Assembly (NCBI GenBank): GCA_022653735.1
Contig: JALCSU010000007.1
Span: forward strand, 17,960 to 81,959
DNA length: 64,000 nt
Direction: 5' to 3'
Source: Bacteroidales bacterium
GTDB taxonomy: Bacteria; Bacteroidota; Bacteroidia; Bacteroidales; UBA932
Shown here: positions 39,101-48,076 of the stretch, in pieces
Layout: every line of letters begins with the position of its first letter
Position numbering within the stretch: position 1 is the first letter of the stretch
Notes under the pieces: model-generated
Databases searched by the model: none
What the model was told of the DNA's origin: nothing
The model's input: only the letters and a program-made list of their open reading frames with translations
Program-made: the position numbers and the translations under genes

Positions 39101-41640
39101 CCGAAAGGATTGCTTCGAATGGCTGGCACCAAGTAAACCTTTCGGGCTGGCATGCTGAATATCCTAACACCTACGTTTCGGACGGAGGAATCGCCAACGC
39201 CAACGCTAATCTCGCTTTAGAGGGAGTAGTCGCGGGCTATGGAAAGCCGCGCCGTTTCAAGCTTTTCAGCAGGTCAGCAGCTCCAACTGCTGCTATGGCT
39301 TCAGATAAAATTGAAACCGTTGAAGAAGAGCCGATTCCATATCTCAACATAGCATCGGATGAAACTTACATACGTGGCCTTTCTGAGGCAGAAGTGGTTT
39401 CGGCTGAGGTGTCTGATGATATCGCGGTGCGCTCCGATTTCTCGACCTCGATTGCTTTCGAGCCGTTCCTGCGCTCGGATGCCTCTGGCAATGTTTCAAT
39501 GGATTTCACTACTTCGGACAAGCTGTCCACTTTCGTCGTGCAGGTGTTCGCCCACGATAAGCAGATGCACAATGCGGTGGCTCGCCGTGAGATGATGGTG
39601 ACCATTCCGGTGAAGGTTTCCGTGGCTGAGCCGAAATATTTATACAAAGGCGATAAATATGTGTTGTCTGCCTCAGTGTCGAACTCTTCCGACAAGGATG
39701 TGGACGGCAGGGTAGTCCTGCAGCAGTTCGCAATCCCTGCCGGCTCCGGATCTGTTTCTGCCGCCTCTGGCACTGGCTCTGCCATTGCCGGCGCGAAACC
39801 ATATTCATCACTCGCAAAGAAAGTCAAAGTTCCTGCCGGAAAGTCGATTCAGGCGGAGTTCGACGTTGACCCTAAGGATTTCGACAACATTGCCCTGAAG
39901 GTGGTGTTCGAGGATGACGCCAAGACATTCTCCGATGCCGTTCTCGTCAGCGTCCCGATTTACGATGCTGCCCAGACCATCACCGAAGCGCATTCAGCAG
40001 TGGTTCTCCCTGGCGCAGACGAGAAAGCCGTATTGAAGATGCTCCAAGGGCAGTTTACTGGCACTACGTCGAAGGGTGCTGAATATAGTGAAATCGACAT
40101 CCGCCAGATGCTCCTGGATGCCATTCCTGACAAGGCCGAGCCTGCTGGGAAAGATGTGCTGTCGCTCTCCGAGGCATTGTATGTGCGCCTTGTCGCTCGC
40201 AAGCTTGACGATTCTCTGACGGTAGAGATGCCAGATTCAGAGCTAATCTCCAGAATATTCGCTTGCCAGAACGCCGACGGCGGATTCGGCTGGTTCCAAG
40301 GAATGAAATCCAATGCCTCTATAACGGCGGTTCTTCTGGAAAGGTTTGCCAAGCTTCGCGACCGGGGGCTTGCGGTTTCCGGCTTCGATGCCGAATCCGC
40401 AGTGAAATTCCTTGATGCCAGGCAGTTCATCCATGGCGACGCATTCCCATATTGGTGCGGCTGGCTCTCGAATGAACAGTATGCATTCGTCAGGTCGCTA
40501 TATTCGGAAGTCCCATTCGAGGTTGATCCTGCAACCAAGAGCAGTGAGAAGGAATTCGGCGAAAACCTCAAAGATTTCAAGGAATATATCGCCGGATACC
40601 TGGTGCCTTCGGCTAAAGATGGCAGGGGACTGAAAGGGCAGATTCTTTCCAAGGCTCGCAGGATCAGCACACTGAGCAACCTCGTGAATCGTTCTGGAGG
40701 CATCAGCCTTGCCAAAACTTGGGGAGTCAAGCTCTCCGCCGCATCTCGGATGAATGCGTCGATGGCTGCTGACGTGCAATCGCTATTTGAATATGCCGTA
40801 GAGCACGAGAATGGAGGCTGGTATTATCCTAATGCAGTCATGCCATGGCGCGGCTTGCTCGAGAGCGAATTATATGCTCACTCGATGCTCTGCGACCTGT
40901 TTTCAAATGAATATATCGTAGCGGCGCTGCCGTCCGGCAATGTTTCGTTCGCCGGCTCCTCTGCGACCACTGCATCTGCCAGAGCGAAGGAAATCGCTGA
41001 CGGAATCCGTATCTGGATAATGCTCCAGAAGGAAACTCAGCATTGGGAGGCCGATCCTGGTTACGTGGACGGAATCAATTCAGTTCTTAGTGGCTCCTCC
41101 GAGGTGCTTGCCACTAAAGTAATCCGCCTCGTGAAGACATACCGCAAGCCGATCAGGGACATCAAGGCCGCAGGCAACGGATTTACCATCGAAAGGCATT
41201 TCTACAAAGAAGTCCGTGGGGCAGAGGGCAAGGTTACCCAGCTTGAAATTTATCCTGGCACTTTGCTGCACGTCGGCGACAAGGTTACTGCCGAGTATAA
41301 GATACATAGCGATGAGAACCGTAGTTTCGTGAAACTCACCGCTCCGCGCGAGGCTGCCTTCATTCCTGTGGAGCAGATTTCTGGCTGGTATGGCTGGTGG
41401 GGCCGCCCGATTGCCTACAATGCATGGAGCTTCACTCCGTCTGGTTACAGGGATGTCAAGTTCGACCGCACGGAGTTCTTCTATGATGTTTATCCGGAGG
41501 AAGACACTGTGGTCAGCGAAGACCTCTACGTAACCCGCGAGGGCGAATTCATTGCGCCGGTCGTGACCATTGAGTCTCTCTATGCGAATCATTATCGTGC
41601 CAACGACAAGTACCGTGGCACGGTCAAGTCTGCCCAGTAA
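36139..41640 (+). CDS. Large alpha-2-macroglobulin family protein
   Basis: 1833 aa; MG2 region (ILTDKKAFNPGESVKFKAVLYQGD), bait/A2M core (SFSTSIAFEPFLRSDASGNVSMDFTTSDKLSTFVVQVFA). Confidence 0.9.
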   Translation: MNRKLLSALVLILIAGLAALTTISGMNQKKASKADKQGHVLTELWSKYYKAEKADLPQQEEDALSAIAEEAKIQRCAWDFYDAVTRKANVISQRNWKDRAKAEDELSKAVGEYDDPLLTYLLNVRNDSDGSWADSAKIYKNKLSAFRRDDFYTRCNNSSVTWLLKGLIPDAIRNDYEFVLWNELARHSGRYSESESYPLLSSEVEGTYPAGAFLKFLSKSDQIALLDCDYAKCISLCNEYIDEYSGKAVSLLAKSMLLGVEKDSLDAVNAASAQYRRLYDEASKYYDESGAYVSKGGIESKIAWASRTDFIYFRQDLTSKNLSVEVKEDTALVIFRNMENAVLSFSRNEKNAKPLLTKTVVNPVKSFYVQDTVKVKLNCKDDGDYIVRVKNGKISSDAAFSRHRLSIAVRGKVKDFRFYVADWKSGEPEKVVDLNLYVSGKLVASAKDVAVDGFTPLPDAISSKLTENVTAFVEASCKDADGYVKNSARQDIYPRLESLRSNGSESEYCNILTDKKAFNPGESVKFKAVLYQGDLRKRLSVMPAGRSVKAELIDSEGKEAGSLELTTNEYGSVAGELEIPKDRRNGGFRLVITDGKFSSDCYLTVGEYVLPTFDVTFDDIDTLYFEGDTVTVRGHLESYSGHSLSSARATYEVGNFSQKLSGGKVDVASDGSFEISCPPAKDNYLYRFTVKVVDQTGETQEFSKVVYVVNSLNLGMSLRNSANGSVQFDSDDQAPYFLSGMARYSQSVLISDDVAKVVFSVRNSSGVNVRVPVKYSLKDASGKVLESGTATSSEAKEFSLKASGAYSVEASVEQLTSAGKPLRSEATMRLLKVADSDKVLSAEVENIFRLSGSASDGKVQSGENIDLQIGASCGPVWAVVELFDDRSNVLEKRMVHLTGKVGESGSLETVSFEYKNEYPDAVRLLVFYFRNGTHYEFNREVSRERNDLQMPLEFKSFTDKALPGTKYSLTFKTGASAEAVAAIFDKSSERIASNGWHQVNLSGWHAEYPNTYVSDGGIANANANLALEGVVAGYGKPRRFKLFSRSAAPTAAMASDKIETVEEEPIPYLNIASDETYIRGLSEAEVVSAEVSDDIAVRSDFSTSIAFEPFLRSDASGNVSMDFTTSDKLSTFVVQVFAHDKQMHNAVARREMMVTIPVKVSVAEPKYLYKGDKYVLSASVSNSSDKDVDGRVVLQQFAIPAGSGSVSAASGTGSAIAGAKPYSSLAKKVKVPAGKSIQAEFDVDPKDFDNIALKVVFEDDAKTFSDAVLVSVPIYDAAQTITEAHSAVVLPGADEKAVLKMLQGQFTGTTSKGAEYSEIDIRQMLLDAIPDKAEPAGKDVLSLSEALYVRLVARKLDDSLTVEMPDSELISRIFACQNADGGFGWFQGMKSNASITAVLLERFAKLRDRGLAVSGFDAESAVKFLDARQFIHGDAFPYWCGWLSNEQYAFVRSLYSEVPFEVDPATKSSEKEFGENLKDFKEYIAGYLVPSAKDGRGLKGQILSKARRISTLSNLVNRSGGISLAKTWGVKLSAASRMNASMAADVQSLFEYAVEHENGGWYYPNAVMPWRGLLESELYAHSMLCDLFSNEYIVAALPSGNVSFAGSSATTASARAKEIADGIRIWIMLQKETQHWEADPGYVDGINSVLSGSSEVLATKVIRLVKTYRKPIRDIKAAGNGFTIERHFYKEVRGAEGKVTQLEIYPGTLLHVGDKVTAEYKIHSDENRSFVKLTAPREAAFIPVEQISGWYGWWGRPIAYNAWSFTPSGYRDVKFDRTEFFYDVYPEEDTVVSEDLYVTREGEFIAPVVTIESLYANHYRANDKYRGTVKSAQ

Positions 41641-41668
41641 GGCAAAGGCTTGCTTGTGGCAATATTCA

Positions 41669-41706
41669 AGAACGTCTCCTGCTTGGCAACTTGCAGGAGA
41701 CGTTCT
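41669..41706 (+). terminator. Strong hairpin after A2M gene
   Basis: AGAACGTCTCCTGC-N10-GCAGGAGACGTTCT perfect 14-bp stem. Confidence 0.75.
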
Positions 41707-41870
41707 GTTAATATCTTCGGTCGGTATCCCTAGTCGTTGGCTAGTCGATTGCTAGCTCGGTGATATTTTTGCGTTCGCTGGCCGGCACCCACGAATTGCC
41801 TCTCTTGGTTGCTAGCTATGAACGCAATGAATCCTAATTAAAGAAAATCCAGTAAAATTTTCCCGAAAAG

Positions 41871-41901
41871 TTTGCAGAATTAAAAATCTGTCGTATCTTT
41901 G
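41871..41901 (+). promoter_or_regulatory. Promoter for tRNA-Val: TTTG-N19-TATCTTTG
   Basis: Exact Bacteroidota -33/-7 consensus (TTTG / TAnnTTTG) with 19-bp spacing. Confidence 0.8.
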
Positions 41902-41937
41902 CAATCCCGAAACACGGAAACAGCTTCGGAAAAGTTC

Positions 41938-42012
41938 GGGAGCTTAGCTCAGTTGGTTCAGAGCGTCTGCCTTACAAGCAGAGGGTCGGGGGTTCGACTC
42001 CCTCAGCTCCCA
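41938..42012 (+). tRNA. tRNA-Val (anticodon TAC)
   Basis: 75-nt cloverleaf: GGGAGCT/AGCTCCC acceptor, TCTGC-CTTACAA-GCAGA anticodon arm, GGTTCGACT T-loop; CCA not encoded. Confidence 0.95.
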
Positions 42013-42159
42013 CGAAAAGTTCAGCAGTAACATGTTGGACTTTTTTTGTGCATGTCCCCACCGGATGACAGCACTTGTTCCCCTAGCATCCTCTATTTGT
42101 TATTCAGCACATCCCACCATTCTCCAAACCGAAAATTTGTGGATCAATTCTAAAACCCT

Positions 42160-42197
42160 GTGTTTAAGCATGCACCCCGTGTTTAAGCATGCACCCC
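42160..42197. repeat. Exact tandem 19-bp duplication GTGTTTAAGCATGCACCCC
   Basis: Units 42160-42178 and 42179-42197 are identical. Confidence 0.9.
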
Positions 42198-42215
42198 CGT
42201 CATCCTGCACGACCC

Positions 42216-42246
42216 ACCCCGTCATCCTGAACTTGATTCAGGATCT
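42216..42246. repeat. Dispersed palindromic repeat copy 2, with partial copies at 42192-42212 and 42256-42272
   Basis: CACCCCGTCATCCTGAACTTGATTCAGGATCT identical core to copies 1 and 3. Confidence 0.9.
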
Positions 42247-42729
42247 TTGCCCCATCACCCCGTCATCGTGAAATGCAGGGCTGCGGGCGAAGCTGCGGTC
42301 GCAAAGCATACATCTATGTCCTCGCCCAGAAGGACGAGAATTTATGGGCGATGGCATAGTGCCACCGACTGGCTTGTAATGAAGGGCTGCGTCGCCCACC
42401 CGGTTTCCAGAACGGGGGTCGGCAATGAGAATATGTGTCCTTGGCTCTTAAAATGAATGTCACCGTTGCCTACGATTGTGAATAATCTCAACATCTATTC
42501 AAAGTTTCACAAAACCTTGTCGAAGCTGAAGCAATAAAGAATTGCATACGTATATTCAAACCGTTCGGAAACTGGGTGGGCAATACGGTTCTCCATTCCA
42601 GACCATACGATGGACCAACACCGTTGTCATTAAATTTGAATCACCATCAAAGCCGTGGCCTCGGAACGGCATCGTATTTTTTACACAATTACTGGCCACG
42701 ACCCCCATCACCATATTCCCTACGGTCTC

Positions 42730-42873
42730 ATTGAGGGCACGCTCAAATTTAACGGAGGCGGCACCATGGAGTTTTCCAAATGGATGAACAGTCAGTTGAA
42801 GTATCCTTAGCATGCCAAACAGAATGACATCGAGAGCCGTGTAACCATGCGGTTCAGATGGAATTGTACGTAA
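42730..42873 (+). pseudogene. Decayed TonB C-terminal domain fragment
   Basis: Frame reads IEGTLKFNGGGTMEFSKWMNSQLKYP*HAKQNDIESRVTMRFRWNCT*, matching the Bacteroidota TonB pattern F.GG...F.KWV..QLKYP..A..N.I.GRVT..F; internal TAG at 42808. Confidence 0.7.
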
Positions 42874-42981
42874 CGTCACAGTGCTTCGCAGCGCACGAGC
42901 GCAGCAAGCAGCGATGAATATGGTGTTCTAGAAACATGTTTCTCAGAATATTTTACTACTTTTGTGAAAATATGATTTGAA

Positions 42982-43869
42982 ATGCTTGGCTTGCTATTCG
43001 TGCACTGGAATATGAACCCTGAAATATTCAGGATAGGAGGGTTCGCTGTAAGATGGTACGGCGTGCTATTCGTCTCTGGTTTCATCCTTGGATACTGGAT
43101 GTTCATCAAGTTCTGCCAGAAGGAGCGTGTAGACACGAAGATGCTGGATCCATTGCTTTTCACCCTTCTTATTGGTACTTTGGTAGGCTCCAGGCTCGGC
43201 CACTGCATTTTCTATCAGCCAGAATATTATTTTGGTTCGTGGAAGGGCTTCATAGAAATATTCCAGATCTGGAAGGGTGGCTTGGCGAGCCATGGCGGTG
43301 CGATAATGCTTGTCCTCTGCATGATCTGGTTCGCCCATAAATACGGCCCGAAATATCATATTGACTTCATGTGGCTCGTTGATCACTTGGCAATAGCCGT
43401 CGCATTCGCAGGCGCATTCATCAGGCTTGGAAATCTGTGCAACTCAGAGATCTATGGCGACGTGACCAGCCTGCCGTGGGGATTTATTTTCGAGCGCAGG
43501 GGAGAGACAGAACCGAAACATCCTACTCAGATTTACGAGTCGCTCAGTTACTTCATCCTTGGCCTGATCTTGGTCTGGATTTATGTCAAACGCCTCAATA
43601 AGACCTACAGAGGCACGTTCATCGGGATATTTTTCATAGTCTGCTTCGGAATGCGCTTCCTCATTGAATTCATCAAAGAACCTCAGGTCGAGTTCGAGGA
43701 GAGCATGGCATTAGACATGGGTCAGTGGCTCAGCATACCATTTGTCATCCTTGGCATTATAGCCTTGATCTGGGCTTCCAAGAAGAAGATTCCTGCTGCG
43801 GCAATCATTCCTGATGAGAAACCTAAGAAGCAGGGACCCACTCATTACGCAAAGAGTCTACAGAAGTGA
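42982..43869 (+). CDS. lgt: Prolipoprotein diacylglyceryl transferase
   Basis: GGFAVRWYGVLFVSGFILGYW, GSRLGHCIFYQPEYY, HPTQIYESLSYFILG. Confidence 0.95.
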   Translation: MLGLLFVHWNMNPEIFRIGGFAVRWYGVLFVSGFILGYWMFIKFCQKERVDTKMLDPLLFTLLIGTLVGSRLGHCIFYQPEYYFGSWKGFIEIFQIWKGGLASHGGAIMLVLCMIWFAHKYGPKYHIDFMWLVDHLAIAVAFAGAFIRLGNLCNSEIYGDVTSLPWGFIFERRGETEPKHPTQIYESLSYFILGLILVWIYVKRLNKTYRGTFIGIFFIVCFGMRFLIEFIKEPQVEFEESMALDMGQWLSIPFVILGIIALIWASKKKIPAAAIIPDEKPKKQGPTHYAKSLQK

Positions 43870-44642
43870 TAAAAGCATTGTTTTTCGATATTGACGGCAC
43901 TCTTCTGAGTTTCAGCACTCACAGGATGTCAGAAGGCTTGAAGGCTGCCTTATGGAAAGCCCGGGACAAGGGCTTGAAGCTTTTCATTTCTACGGGTAGA
44001 AGCCCGCACTTCTTCGGGCAGCTCGAAGGATTCCCCTTCGATGGATACATTGCCATGAACGGGGCTCTCAATGTCGTGGACGGCAAGATCGTATACCATA
44101 GTCCGATCGAGAAGGAAACATCGAAGCGAATAGCCGATTTTGCCATGCGGGAGAATGTCCCTTGCTGGACTTTTGCCAAGGATGTGTCAGCGATCAACTG
44201 CATGAACGAAGTTTCCATCGAGCTGGCAAATCAAACTTTGATCAAGCCTGACAGATTCTATGATCTCAGGGAGGTGGCGGAAAACAATGACATATATGAA
44301 TATTCTATATTCATGACGGAGGAAGAGATAAATTCTCGCTTGGCGCCGGCATTCCACGGGCTGACATACCCTCGCTGGCATCCGTATTTCTGCGACATAG
44401 TCAATGAGGGGCTGTCGAAGTCCCTGGGCGCTGCCAAGATCCTGGAAAGCCTTGGAATCAAAAGAGAAGAATGCATGGCTTTCGGAGACGGCGGCAATGA
44501 TATTCCTATAATTGAATATGCCGGCATAGGGGTGGCGATGGGCAATGCCACTGACGATGTCAAGGCTGCCGCAGACTATGTCACTTTGTCCGTTGACGAA
44601 GACGGAATTCCTGCCGCTCTTTGCCATTTCGGACTTGTTTAG
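43866..44642 (+). CDS. HAD superfamily Cof-type hydrolase
   Basis: FFDIDGTLLSF (DxDGT) and FGDGGNDIPIIEYAGIGVAMGNA. Confidence 0.93.
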   Translation: MIKALFFDIDGTLLSFSTHRMSEGLKAALWKARDKGLKLFISTGRSPHFFGQLEGFPFDGYIAMNGALNVVDGKIVYHSPIEKETSKRIADFAMRENVPCWTFAKDVSAINCMNEVSIELANQTLIKPDRFYDLREVAENNDIYEYSIFMTEEEINSRLAPAFHGLTYPRWHPYFCDIVNEGLSKSLGAAKILESLGIKREECMAFGDGGNDIPIIEYAGIGVAMGNATDDVKAAADYVTLSVDEDGIPAALCHFGLV

Positions 44643-44660
44643 AAGCGAAGCAAAAATTTT

Positions 44661-44697
44661 CACTCGGAAACTTTGAAAATTTCATAGTTTCCGAGTG
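44661..44697 (+). terminator. Hairpin terminator after HAD gene
   Basis: CACTCGGAAACT-N13-AGTTTCCGAGTG perfect 12-bp stem, followed by T-rich sequence. Confidence 0.75.
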
Positions 44698-44846
44698 CAT
44701 CGTTTTAATATGCTATATATTAATATATTAGCAAGAAAGACTAAGGATTTGCAGTTGAAACGTTCTTTGGAAAATCGCAATTTTGGCAATGCTTTTGTAT
44801 TAAGTTTCGTGTCTTTATTTAGGCATGAAACTAAAATATTCATGAA

Positions 44847-45539
44847 ATGACAGAACTGACAAAAGAGAAAATAATGGACGTCGCGGTGGATCTCTTCATG
44901 GCGCGCGGCATAAGAGACGTATCGATAGACGAGGTCTGCCATGAGCTGGGAATATCCAAGAAGACCTTCTATGTGTTCTATGATAAGAAGGAAGACTTGG
45001 TGAGAGACACTGTCTCCTTCCAGCTGGGGAAAAGGCATGATATGCTGGTGGCTTCCTTGGAAGGTAGGAATCCGGTGCAGGTACTGAAAGTCCTCCCAAA
45101 CATGATTGACGAATACAGCATGTTCGAGTCTAGTTATTTAAGGGCTACTTATGATCTTAAGAAATACTATCCCAAAACATTCGAGAGCCTAACATCAGAG
45201 AACCTGAGTGCCTCCAAGAAAGCCATGGGCGAATTCATAGACTGGGGCACGAGGGAAGGTTTTTTCAGGGACGACATAGACAAAGACTCATGTCTGGTGA
45301 TAATTTCCTTTATATTCAATGGATTTAACTCATTATCCTACGATTTGAGTTCCTCGAAGAGGAAGAGGCCATCAACTACGGCTCTCGTGAAAAGCATCGT
45401 TGACATAATTACCCACACCCTGCTGTCTCAGAAAGGCTGGGAAGAGTACAATAAGACAGAAGCGCCCAACGTGGCAAAGAATTCCAAGGCATTCAGGCCG
45501 TTACGGCGTGAGTCTCGCGAAAACAGAATATCAGAATAA
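44847..45539 (+). CDS. TetR/AcrR-family transcriptional regulator
   Basis: N-terminal HTH: IMDVAVDLFMARGIRDVSIDEVCHELGISKKTFYVFYDKKEDL. Confidence 0.92.
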   Translation: MTELTKEKIMDVAVDLFMARGIRDVSIDEVCHELGISKKTFYVFYDKKEDLVRDTVSFQLGKRHDMLVASLEGRNPVQVLKVLPNMIDEYSMFESSYLRATYDLKKYYPKTFESLTSENLSASKKAMGEFIDWGTREGFFRDDIDKDSCLVIISFIFNGFNSLSYDLSSSKRKRPSTTALVKSIVDIITHTLLSQKGWEEYNKTEAPNVAKNSKAFRPLRRESRENRISE

Positions 45540-45547
45540 TTAACAAT

Positions 45548-47008
45548 ATGACAACAAAAAGATTAATTTTGATTGTGGCTGGCATGGCGATGGCTTCGAT
45601 CGTTGCCTCTGCGCAGTACAAAGACGTCGCAGAGCCTGCGCATGCGTCGTCGGACACTACTTTCCTCACTCTTGATCAGGCGCTAGAAATTGCCTTGAGC
45701 GAGAACGTATCTGTCAAAGTGGCGGATAAGGACATAGAGAAGGCTGGTTACGCGAAGAAAGGAACTTACGCCTCTCTTTTCCCTCAGGTGGATGCTTCGG
45801 GAAATTTCCAGAGAACCATCAAGAAACAAGTGATGTACATGGACTTCGACATGAGTTCCATGTTTCCGGGCGACAGCACAGGCACATCTCTTCCGGGCGG
45901 AAGCGATTCTGGCAAGTCATCCGGTGGCGGAATCGAGGTCGGCCGCTGGAACACATGGAGCGCCGGCATCAATGCTATGATGCCTATCGTGAATGTGCAG
46001 CTCTGGGAAAGTATCAAGCTTTCTGGGCAGGATGTGGAGCTCGCCGTTGAGAAGGCCCGTTCGTCCAGGCTGGACATGGTCACGCAGGTGAAACAGGCAT
46101 TCTATTCGGTACTGCTCGCTAAAGAGGCTTTCAACGTCTACAAAAGCGTGTATGAGAACGCCGTTGACAATTTCAAGCAGACCGAAATGAGATACAATGC
46201 CCAGAAGGCTTCTGAACTTGAATATACAAGGGCAAAGGCAACGGTTGCGAATGCCATACCGAATGTCTACAATGCAGAAAGCTCGATAATCTTGGCTCTA
46301 TGGCAGCTGAAGGCGGTCATGGGAGTGGATTTGGACGAGGCCATAGACGTAGCTGGCTCGCTGGAGGATTATTCGGACAACATGACTTACGACATGTCGC
46401 TCTCTGATTCCTTGTCCCTTGACTACAACACGACTATGCGTCAGCTGGCCATCCAGGCAGAGGAACTGGCGACGAACATCAGAATTCAGAAAGCTGCCTA
46501 CCTGCCAACTCTTTCAGTGGCATATGCATACCAGTACTATGCAATGGAGAATAGCTTCAAATTCAGCCAGTACCATTGGACTCCATATTCGTATGTCGGC
46601 ATCAGCCTGAATATCCCTATCTTCTCAGGGGGAAAGAGGCAGAACCAGGTTCGGCAAGCTAAGGTGCAGGCCGCCCAGCTTGACCTTCAGATGCGCGAAA
46701 CGGAGCGTCAGCTCAAAATCGGCATCCGGCAGTACCTGACCACGATGCAGACGAACCTTAAGAGCTACGTCGCCGCCCAGGATGCCGTCCAGACTGCTCA
46801 GAAAGCATACGACATCAGCGCTGAGTCATATAAAGTCGGGAGGAGTACCATAACTGACCTGAATGATGCGCAACTCGCCCTTACTCAATCCAGACTGGCT
46901 GTTTCCCAGGCAGTTTACAACTTCGAGGTCGCAAAGGCGCAGCTTGAGCAGGTAATCGGTTACGATTTCATCGATGAGGAAGGAAACGTTGATTTGGAAA
47001 ATAGGTAA
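45548..47008 (+). CDS. TolC-family outer-membrane efflux protein
   Basis: Signal peptide; LTLDQALEIALSENVSVKVADKDIEKA; C-terminal NDAQLALTQSRLAVSQAVYNFEVAKAQLEQ. Confidence 0.93.
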   Translation: MTTKRLILIVAGMAMASIVASAQYKDVAEPAHASSDTTFLTLDQALEIALSENVSVKVADKDIEKAGYAKKGTYASLFPQVDASGNFQRTIKKQVMYMDFDMSSMFPGDSTGTSLPGGSDSGKSSGGGIEVGRWNTWSAGINAMMPIVNVQLWESIKLSGQDVELAVEKARSSRLDMVTQVKQAFYSVLLAKEAFNVYKSVYENAVDNFKQTEMRYNAQKASELEYTRAKATVANAIPNVYNAESSIILALWQLKAVMGVDLDEAIDVAGSLEDYSDNMTYDMSLSDSLSLDYNTTMRQLAIQAEELATNIRIQKAAYLPTLSVAYAYQYYAMENSFKFSQYHWTPYSYVGISLNIPIFSGGKRQNQVRQAKVQAAQLDLQMRETERQLKIGIRQYLTTMQTNLKSYVAAQDAVQTAQKAYDISAESYKVGRSTITDLNDAQLALTQSRLAVSQAVYNFEVAKAQLEQVIGYDFIDEEGNVDLENR

Positions 47009-47031
47009 TGAATATAATATATTAATGAAAT

Positions 47032-48063
47032 ATGAAGAGGATTTACAAAACATTAGCCATCATTGGAGCAACGGCTGCCTTGGTGAGCTGCGGCGGCAAT
47101 AAAACGAAGACCGCCGAGACAGAAACAGTAGATGAAGTTAATAGGATTTCTATTGCCGAGGCCGTGATGCAGGACGTTCCGCAGTCGGAAGTATATTCTT
47201 CGACGGTCGAAGCGTTTGCAGTCAACAATATCGCTCCGCAGACCGGCGGGAGGATCGACAATATAAAGGTCGATGTTGGGGATTTCGTGTCCAAAGGTCA
47301 AATATTGGCAATAATGGATGCAGCTCAGCTAGACCAGACCCGGATGAAGCTTCAGAACGATTCGACGGAGCTTGGCCGTCTTAAGAGCCTTTACCGTCAG
47401 GGCGGTGTTTCCAAGTCTGATTACGATGCGGCAGAAATGGCTTACAACGTTAGCAAGAGGGCTTACGACAATCTGCTCGAGAATACTTTGCTACGCTCTC
47501 CTCTTAACGGCGTGGTGTCTGCAAGGAATTACGATAAAGGCGACATGTATTCCGGTCAGCCTATTTACGTAGTTGAGCAAATCACACCGGTGAAACTGCT
47601 CGTGGGCATTTCAGAGACCGACTACACCAAGGTGAAGAAAGGCGATAAAGTGAAGATAACCGCCGACGCCCTGCCGGGACAGGAGTTCACCGGAACCGTC
47701 AACAAGATCTACCCTACGATCGACCCTAACACTCACACCTTCACGACAGAGATAATAGTCCCGAACGGCGATAAAGCACTCCGTCCTGGAATGTTTGCCA
47801 GAGTGAGCGTGGAATTCGGAGTGAACCACAGCGTGGTGATTCCAGACGTGGCTGTAGTGAAGCAGCAGGGCTCCTCAGTCAGGATAGTTTTCGTCATGCA
47901 GCCTGACAGCACCGTCAAGAGCACCGTCGTTACCCTCGGAAGGCATTTCGGTACTAGCTATGAGATACTGAACGGATTGAACGAAGGGGACAGAGTTGCA
48001 GCCAAAGGTAGCACAAGCCTGAGGGATGGAGATAAAGTTGAGGTTATTTCATCTAACGATTAA
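47032..48063 (+). CDS. RND efflux periplasmic adaptor (MFP) lipoprotein
   Basis: Lipobox LVSC; NIAPQTGGRIDNIKVDVGDFVSKGQILAIMD; LRSPLNGVVSARNYDKGD. Confidence 0.94.
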   Translation: MKRIYKTLAIIGATAALVSCGGNKTKTAETETVDEVNRISIAEAVMQDVPQSEVYSSTVEAFAVNNIAPQTGGRIDNIKVDVGDFVSKGQILAIMDAAQLDQTRMKLQNDSTELGRLKSLYRQGGVSKSDYDAAEMAYNVSKRAYDNLLENTLLRSPLNGVVSARNYDKGDMYSGQPIYVVEQITPVKLLVGISETDYTKVKKGDKVKITADALPGQEFTGTVNKIYPTIDPNTHTFTTEIIVPNGDKALRPGMFARVSVEFGVNHSVVIPDVAVVKQQGSSVRIVFVMQPDSTVKSTVVTLGRHFGTSYEILNGLNEGDRVAAKGSTSLRDGDKVEVISSND

Positions 48064-48076
48064 TTGAATATTCAAG

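Noticed and set aside
39960-40730. 256-aa minus-strand ORF inside the A2M gene
   Set aside because: Ser/Arg/Pro-rich shadow ORF typical of antisense frames in a long CDS
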